Assembly (NCBI GenBank): GCA_030152275.1
Contig: JASLHF010000120.1
Span: 1-18,200 of the forward strand
Direction: 5' to 3'
Length of the DNA: 18,200 nt
Source: Acinetobacter sp.
Lineage (GTDB): Bacteria > Pseudomonadota > Gammaproteobacteria > Pseudomonadales > Moraxellaceae
A model generated the notes under the pieces. That model searched no databases. It saw nothing but the letters and a program-made list of their open reading frames with translations, and was not told the origin of the DNA. Position 1 is the first letter of the stretch; every line of letters begins with the position of its first letter. Of this stretch, positions 14,093-18,200 are shown in pieces. A program made the position numbers and the translations under genes.

Positions 14093-15418
14093 ATGAAAAC
14101 TCAAATCGCACAATTAATGCAGAAACCTTTTATTATTAAGCCACTTATTTTGGCTTGCGCAGCAACGCTGCCAGTATGGACGCATGCCGCGGTCAGTGAA
14201 GCTGAAGTGGAACAGTTGCGTGAAGAAGTGAAGACCTTAAAAGCCATGATGCAGCAATATGCACAGCAGCAAAATACCTTGTCTAATCATTTAGCGGAAG
14301 TGAAACAAACGTCGGTCATGCCCGCTCAACCGCAAGCCGCAGCTCCAACCCTAAGTCAAGCGCAAAACCAAAGTTTAAAGACTAAATCGGGTGCAGAATT
14401 CAGTTTGTATGGTAATGTCCGTGCAGATGCTTCCTACCAGGCAGAAGGCGGCAGCTTATCGCGTCTGTATAACCAAATTAATTCTGTACCTTTACAAGGC
14501 AATGCAGAAAGTTCTGACCGTCTTAAAGCAACTTTAGCCGCGACCCGTTTAGGTTTAGATTTTAAAACGCCAACTCAAATGGGTGATGTCGGTGGCAAGC
14601 TGGAAGTCGATTTTTTAGGTGCGAATGATGGCTTACGTATTCGTCATGCATATTTAACCTATGGAGATTGGCTCGTTGGACAAACATGGTCTAATTTTGC
14701 TGTGCCAGATTATATGCCTGAAACTATTGATGCTTTAGGGTATGTGGGCGGAGCGGTCAAGCGTACACCGCAAGTGCGTTTTACCCATAATCTTTCGCCT
14801 GAAACGAATGTGGTCTTGGCTGCGGAAGATTCAAAAGATGACAGTTCAAACATGCGCTTGCCTGCACTAACAGCACGTTTAAATCATAAGTTTAACGATA
14901 CTTTGAGCTTTAGCGCCCGTGCAATGGGCGCAGAAAAGAAAACCGATGCAGATAGTGAAACTGCATGGGGTATGGGGCTTGGTGCTAAATTAGATTTGAC
15001 CGATAAAACGGTATTAAAAGCCGATTATTACCATGTGAAGGGCGACAGCAGTTTTGTTTCTTGGACCAACCAAGGTTTTGTTACCAATGCGGAGAAAGAT
15101 ATTATTGCCACCAATGAGTTTGATTCCATTACCGTAGGCTTAACTCAACAGTTTTCGGCACAGTGGCGCGGGACTTTAGGCTATGGCTATATGAAAGCGG
15201 ATAATAATGCAGACTATATCAATGCATTAGCCGATAAAACCAAAGCCAATAAGAACTTGTGGCAAGCGTGGGGCAATCTCTTTTATAGCCCAGTGAAGCC
15301 AATTAGTGTAGGTTTTGAATATGTATATGGCGAACGTGAAGCTTTTGGCGCTGCGCCGAATGGCAGCACAAAGGGTGAAGATAACCGTGTAAACGCAGTC
15401 ATGATGTATAACTTCTAA
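14093..15418 (+). CDS. DcaP-like outer-membrane porin
   Basis: Outer-membrane beta-barrel channel, probably helping aromatic or dicarboxylic acids cross the outer membrane. Residues 1-32 are a signal peptide ending THA, with cleavage before AVSEAE. Residues 36-72 are a predicted coiled coil (heptads in VEQLREEVKTLKAMMQQYA), then a Pro/Ala/Gln-rich linker, then from about 103 (EFSLYGNVRADASY) a barrel of alternating strands ending in MMYNF with the terminal aromatic residue. That layout and the 441-residue length match DcaP-type porins of Acinetobacter. It follows the benK-like gene and ends at a strong terminator. It takes the place of benP, which I recall as a different porin type in ADP1. 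Confidence 0.8.
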   Translation: MKTQIAQLMQKPFIIKPLILACAATLPVWTHAAVSEAEVEQLREEVKTLKAMMQQYAQQQNTLSNHLAEVKQTSVMPAQPQAAAPTLSQAQNQSLKTKSGAEFSLYGNVRADASYQAEGGSLSRLYNQINSVPLQGNAESSDRLKATLAATRLGLDFKTPTQMGDVGGKLEVDFLGANDGLRIRHAYLTYGDWLVGQTWSNFAVPDYMPETIDALGYVGGAVKRTPQVRFTHNLSPETNVVLAAEDSKDDSSNMRLPALTARLNHKFNDTLSFSARAMGAEKKTDADSETAWGMGLGAKLDLTDKTVLKADYYHVKGDSSFVSWTNQGFVTNAEKDIIATNEFDSITVGLTQQFSAQWRGTLGYGYMKADNNADYINALADKTKANKNLWQAWGNLFYSPVKPISVGFEYVYGEREAFGAAPNGSTKGEDNRVNAVMMYNF

Positions 15419-15473
15419 GTTTGTAGTCTTTGTCACTCGCTTTTAAATCTGTATTAACTATATAGCGATAGCG

Positions 15474-15508
15474 AAAAAGCCAAGCCAGAATCAGGTTTGG
15501 CTTTTTTT
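15474..15508 (+). terminator. Rho-independent terminator after the porin
   Basis: AAAAAGCCAAGCC (15474-15486) and GGTTTGGCTTTTT (15494-15506) pair with one G-U around AGAATCA, followed by the rest of a seven-T run. The A-run on the other side makes it able to act in both directions, though the opposing gene ends 214 bases away. Confidence 0.85.
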
Positions 15509-15721
15509 CGTGTTGAAATATGCCATGAGCGGTTCGGTTTCTATAAACTCTCGCGGCGTAAAACGGTCTATTGAAAGTGAATCTGGCCCATATTTCGTTG
15601 AATTACATTGCCATCTTTAAAAATTACATTGCTTCATTTGTCGGTAAAACTGGACTGCTGCTGAATACAGTAGGCTATTGCATAGCATGTGTTTAGTTTG
15701 ATAAATGTGCAAAGGGCCGGT

Positions 15722-17152
15722 TTAATTGGTTTTTGCGCTATAACTTGAGTCCTGAGATTCTGAAATAGCCTTGCAGACTTGCAGCAAAGCATCTTCCAGC
15801 ACTTCATTCAATTCATAGGAGCAGTTCATGCGCAGAAAATTTTGCGCAGTATGCTCAGGACGGAACAGCACACTGGGCGCAACACCAATATTTTTTTGCA
15901 GCAGCGCCTCATAAATGCGGTAACTGTCGCAGTTTTCAGGCAGCGTAATCCACAGGAAATAGCCGCTAGAATAATAGACAATATCGCAGCCGGAAGGTAA
16001 ATTCAGTTTTAAAAACTGATAATATTTCTTTTTGATTTTTTCCAGCTGTAAGCGCAAATGGCGCAAATGTTTTTCATAATGATGATGCGACATAAACTCA
16101 GCTAAAGCATTTTGAATTAATGCGCTGGCGGACAATGTGCTCATTAATTGCAAATGCTGAATGGCATTTGAAAATGCGCCTGCATATACCCAGCCTACAC
16201 GTGTGCCCATGCCTAAAGTTTTAGAGAAAGAGCTGCAGTGCAGGACACGCTGATGCTGATCAAAATATGTCATGGGCAACGGTTTTTGCTGACCATCATG
16301 CAGTTCCTGATATACATCATCTTCAATGAGATACACATGATATTCATTCAGCAGCGCTGCAATACGCGCTTTAATAGCATTGCTGACTGTAAAGCCAATA
16401 GGATTATGCGCATTCAGCATCAGCCAGCAGACTTTTATCGGGTATTGTTTCAGCGCTTGTTCAAATGATTCTGTGTCAAAACCATGCTGCGGATGCTCCG
16501 GTATCGTAATGACTTGCAGGCCTAAACGCTCAGCGGCCTGCCAAGCGCCGTAAAAAATGCTTTGCTGCAATAAAATATAATCGCCGGGTTTGGTGAGCGC
16601 CTGTAATGATAAATTCAGGGCATCTAATGCGCCGGATGTAATGACAATGTCATCTGGAGTGCATTGCATACCTTGCAAAACATAGCGGTTTGCAATCATC
16701 TGACGCAGCTCATAATTGCCCGGCGGCATGTTATCGCTGTTTAAATAGCTGCTTTTTCGTTTGGCATGCTGTGCCAGAAGCTGGATAAACTTTGGGCTGC
16801 ACAGCAGTTCAGGATTGGGAAATGCCGATCCAAACGGCACAATGCCATCTGCCAAAATAGATTTCAAATAATGAAATACCGTTGAATTAATCTGTACTGG
16901 CGCCTTCAGGCTAACAGCCGGCGCATGTATCCGACGGGTGCCATTTGGGGCCGCCACATAAAAGCCCGATTTATCTTTGGCATAAACTAAGCCTTGCGCT
17001 TCCAGTTCTTGATACGCATTTAACACTGTCATTAAGCTTAAGCCTGACAACTGTGTCTGTTCACGCAATGACGGCAGCTTTTCATGGGCTTTCCACGCAC
17101 CGCTTTCAATGAGATGCCGGATATTTTGCGCAAGCTGTTCTGATTTATACAT
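15722..17152 (-). CDS. MocR/GntR-type regulator with aminotransferase-like domain
   Basis: PLP-dependent transcription factor. Residues 1-68 form a GntR winged helix (LPSLREQTQLSGLSLMTVLNAYQELE region), followed by a fold-type I aminotransferase domain to residue 476. The PLP lysine is K311 in SSFSKTLGMG, with N250 and P251 in NAHNPIG and D279/Y281 in EDDVYQEL. Many relatives are activators or repressors of amino-acid, vitamin or GABA genes; nothing here tells the target. It faces away from a small membrane-protein gene across a 202-bp region with two palindromes. The start ATG at 17152 lacks a good Shine-Dalgarno. A plain aminotransferase is unlikely because the DNA-binding domain is clear. 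Confidence 0.88.
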   Translation of the reverse strand: MYKSEQLAQNIRHLIESGAWKAHEKLPSLREQTQLSGLSLMTVLNAYQELEAQGLVYAKDKSGFYVAAPNGTRRIHAPAVSLKAPVQINSTVFHYLKSILADGIVPFGSAFPNPELLCSPKFIQLLAQHAKRKSSYLNSDNMPPGNYELRQMIANRYVLQGMQCTPDDIVITSGALDALNLSLQALTKPGDYILLQQSIFYGAWQAAERLGLQVITIPEHPQHGFDTESFEQALKQYPIKVCWLMLNAHNPIGFTVSNAIKARIAALLNEYHVYLIEDDVYQELHDGQQKPLPMTYFDQHQRVLHCSSFSKTLGMGTRVGWVYAGAFSNAIQHLQLMSTLSASALIQNALAEFMSHHHYEKHLRHLRLQLEKIKKKYYQFLKLNLPSGCDIVYYSSGYFLWITLPENCDSYRIYEALLQKNIGVAPSVLFRPEHTAQNFLRMNCSYELNEVLEDALLQVCKAISESQDSSYSAKTN

Positions 17153-17163
17153 GCTATGGACCC

Positions 17164-17181
17164 ATTCGTTGTACAGCGAAT
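17164..17181. promoter_or_regulatory. 18-bp palindrome upstream of the MocR gene
   Basis: ATTCGTTGTACAGCGAAT is symmetric except for one base pair and lies 12 bases before the MocR start codon. It overlaps a wider inverted pair GAATATA (17178-17184) and TATATTC (17203-17209). The position suggests an autoregulatory operator, although MocR sites are more often direct repeats. Confidence 0.5.
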
Positions 17182-17233
17182 ATATCTGTATTTTTTATTG
17201 TGTATATTCTTGCTTAAAATGCAAATTAAATAT

Positions 17234-17264
17234 AACAGTTATGCTATTTAAAGCATAATCTGTT
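17234..17264. promoter_or_regulatory. composite palindrome in the MocR/small-gene divergent region
   Basis: TTATGCT (17239-17245) and AGCATAA (17252-17258) are enclosed by AACAG (17234-17238) and CTGTT (17260-17264). Together they form an almost continuous 12-pair dyad with one unpaired base. It may be an operator controlling the divergent genes. Confidence 0.45.
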
Positions 17265-17354
17265 CTATTTTTTTAAACAAATTCTGTGTCTACAGCATTG
17301 TAGCGCTTTGCTAGATAATGACTGCAGATTCTTCAATACAGCAGGTAATTGATC

Positions 17355-17516
17355 ATGCAGCAGGAAAATCAATCCAACAAAGCGCCTAAATATGCCGACA
17401 GTGATTTGTCAGATAAAGCTTTTAAAAACATGATTATCTGGTTTTTAATTTATGCTGGTCTATTCTGTATCGGTGTAATTATCGCCATCAATGCAGATAA
17501 AATTAATATGGGTTAA
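17355..17516 (+). CDS. 53-residue single-span membrane protein, function unknown
   Basis: An ATG at 17355 opens a 53-codon frame ending in TAA at 17516. The product begins MQQENQSNKAPKYADSDLSD, a hydrophilic and charged N-terminus. It has one strong membrane segment at about residues 27-45 (IIWFLIYAGLFCIGVIIAI) and a short polar tail NADKINMG. AGCAGG precedes the ATG with long spacing. A terminator-like hairpin follows. It is divergent from the MocR gene across a region with two palindromes. I do not recognise a family; the orderly amphipathic layout and the flanking signals make a real small gene more likely than chance. Confidence 0.65.
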   Translation: MQQENQSNKAPKYADSDLSDKAFKNMIIWFLIYAGLFCIGVIIAINADKINMG

Positions 17517-17565
17517 GCCTCTAAACAGTTTTAATCGCTTGATCTCCCGCATTTACAAAGCCATA

Positions 17566-17606
17566 GCCGCCACGCAAATGGCTGGCGGCATGGCGGCGGT
17601 TTTTTT
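17566..17606 (+). terminator. Rho-independent terminator after the small membrane gene
   Basis: GCCGCCA (17566-17572) can pair with TGGCGGC at 17583-17589 or 17591-17597. The second lies next to GG and a run of seven T (17600-17606). The position 50 bases after the small gene stop suits a terminator for it. Confidence 0.55.
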
Positions 17607-18154
17607 AACGCTGCTGTTCATAGCAAATGATGCTGGATAAGACTGTAATATATTAAAAGCTTTGCTGACAATGCTCACTTAAAGGCTGCAGTATCAAAAA
17701 TTTTGTGTTTTTTTTTAGATGATTGAAACAAATTTAGGCTCAAATATAAATTCTTAACAGTAAGCTGGATAAGTTATTAAAAAATAAATCTATATTTTAA
17801 TTTGGCTAATGATCAATCTTGTTCAAAATTTCTCTCCGTGCTCCTAATTTAAACACTTCATGATGAAAATGCTCTCTATGAATCAGCCCCAACATCAAGG
17901 CATTGTACTCATTTGAGTAATTGATAAAACAGCAGGAAAAGTTAGCATTATAGCTCTGCCAAGCAAATGTCAGCTTGGTGTACATGGGGTAATACACAGA
18001 TTTCGAGATTAAGAAAAAGGTAGTAAAAGCCTCATTTCTAGGTTAAAACATTTAAATACTGTTGATGTATGCTGCATTTGTACATCCCCAAAAATCACAA
18101 TTCAAAGAGCCGGCAAGGCATAAAAATACGGAATAAAAGCATAAGGAGTTAGGG
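17607..18154. other. AT-rich region without a convincing gene
   Basis: The only longer frame is a 63-codon GTG-started minus-strand frame at 17806-17997. It has no clear ribosome-binding site and no family I recognise (its end reads HHEVFKLGARREILNKIDH). It may be a chance frame or a gene fragment. No RNA gene or repeat is evident. The right end should hold the promoter of the gene starting at 18155. Confidence 0.5.
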
Positions 18155-18200
18155 ATGCTGGGAAATATGATGTTTCAGCCTTTATTAATCAGCAGCATGA
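18155..18200 (+). CDS. N-terminus of a probable AlkK-type acyl-CoA synthetase, cut by window edge
   Basis: AAGGAG six bases before the ATG at 18155 marks a well-formed start. Only 15 codons are visible, reading MLGNMMFQPLLISSM. This resembles the N-terminus that I remember for AlkK-like medium/long-chain fatty acyl-CoA synthetases (MLGQMM followed by a hydrophobic stretch). If right, the enzyme activates fatty acids with ATP and CoA. The identification rests on a very short stretch. Confidence 0.5.
   Translation, partial: MLGNMMFQPLLISSM

Noticed and set aside
15510..15721. Minus-strand peptide-like segments between the porin terminator and the MocR gene
   Set aside because: Short frames such as one reading IDRFTPREFIETE and another reading FKDGNVIQRNMG hinted at a transposase or other fragment. 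They are in different frames, interrupted by stops, and I could not match them to a family.
17806..17997. 63-codon minus-strand frame
   Set aside because: GTG start without a ribosome-binding site, unusual composition and no recognisable family; kept only as a remark in the gap entry.

Overview
The window looks like chromosomal DNA of a gamma-proteobacterium of the genus Acinetobacter. Gene content, the BenM/CatM-type regulator, the DcaP-type porin, the moderate-to-low GC and the near-identity of several proteins to what I remember of the A. baylyi ADP1 ben/cat proteins all point there. I cannot name the species from sequence alone.

Left and centre (1-11579): a complete benzoate-to-beta-ketoadipate cluster. 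Eleven genes run leftwards on the minus strand in the order catB, catC, catA, benA, benB, benC, benD, benE, catI, catJ, catF, the last cut by the left edge. BenE (with BenK further right) imports benzoate. BenABC dioxygenates it to the cis-diol and BenD dehydrogenates the diol to catechol. CatA opens the ring to cis,cis-muconate, CatB and CatC convert it to beta-ketoadipate enol-lactone, CatIJ loads CoA on beta-ketoadipate, and CatF thiolyses it to succinyl-CoA and acetyl-CoA. The enol-lactone hydrolase (catD) is not in the window. A LysR-type regulator is transcribed divergently from catB. It sits where ADP1 has catM, but carries the two residues that I recall as diagnostic of BenM. Two BenM/CatM-like operator dyads lie between it and catB.

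Spacers inside the cluster are structured: a 401-bp gap between catJ and catF packed with REP-like G/C-run hairpins, a terminator-like hairpin at the benD stop, an 11-bp stem-loop between benB and benC whose loop copies the benC ribosome-binding region, and repeats between catA and benA.

Centre-right (11580-15510): a terminator and nested inverted repeat after the regulator, an IS5-family transposase remnant with a one-base frameshift, then an aromatic-acid MFS transporter (benK-like) and a DcaP-like outer-membrane porin, both on the plus strand. The benK leader repeats the regulator's operator core TTTAAAGGTAT, tying the uptake genes to the same regulator. A strong terminator ends this unit.

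Right (15511-18200): a MocR-type regulator on the minus strand, with two palindromes in its upstream region; a divergent 53-residue single-span membrane protein too short for usual ORF cut-offs; a long stretch without a convincing gene; and at the right edge the first 15 codons of what looks like an AlkK-type acyl-CoA synthetase.

I found no clear new defence, mobile or biosynthetic system. The observations most worth a second look are the single-operon arrangement under one BenM-like regulator, the benB-benC stem-loop, the REP cluster inside the operon, and the small membrane gene.
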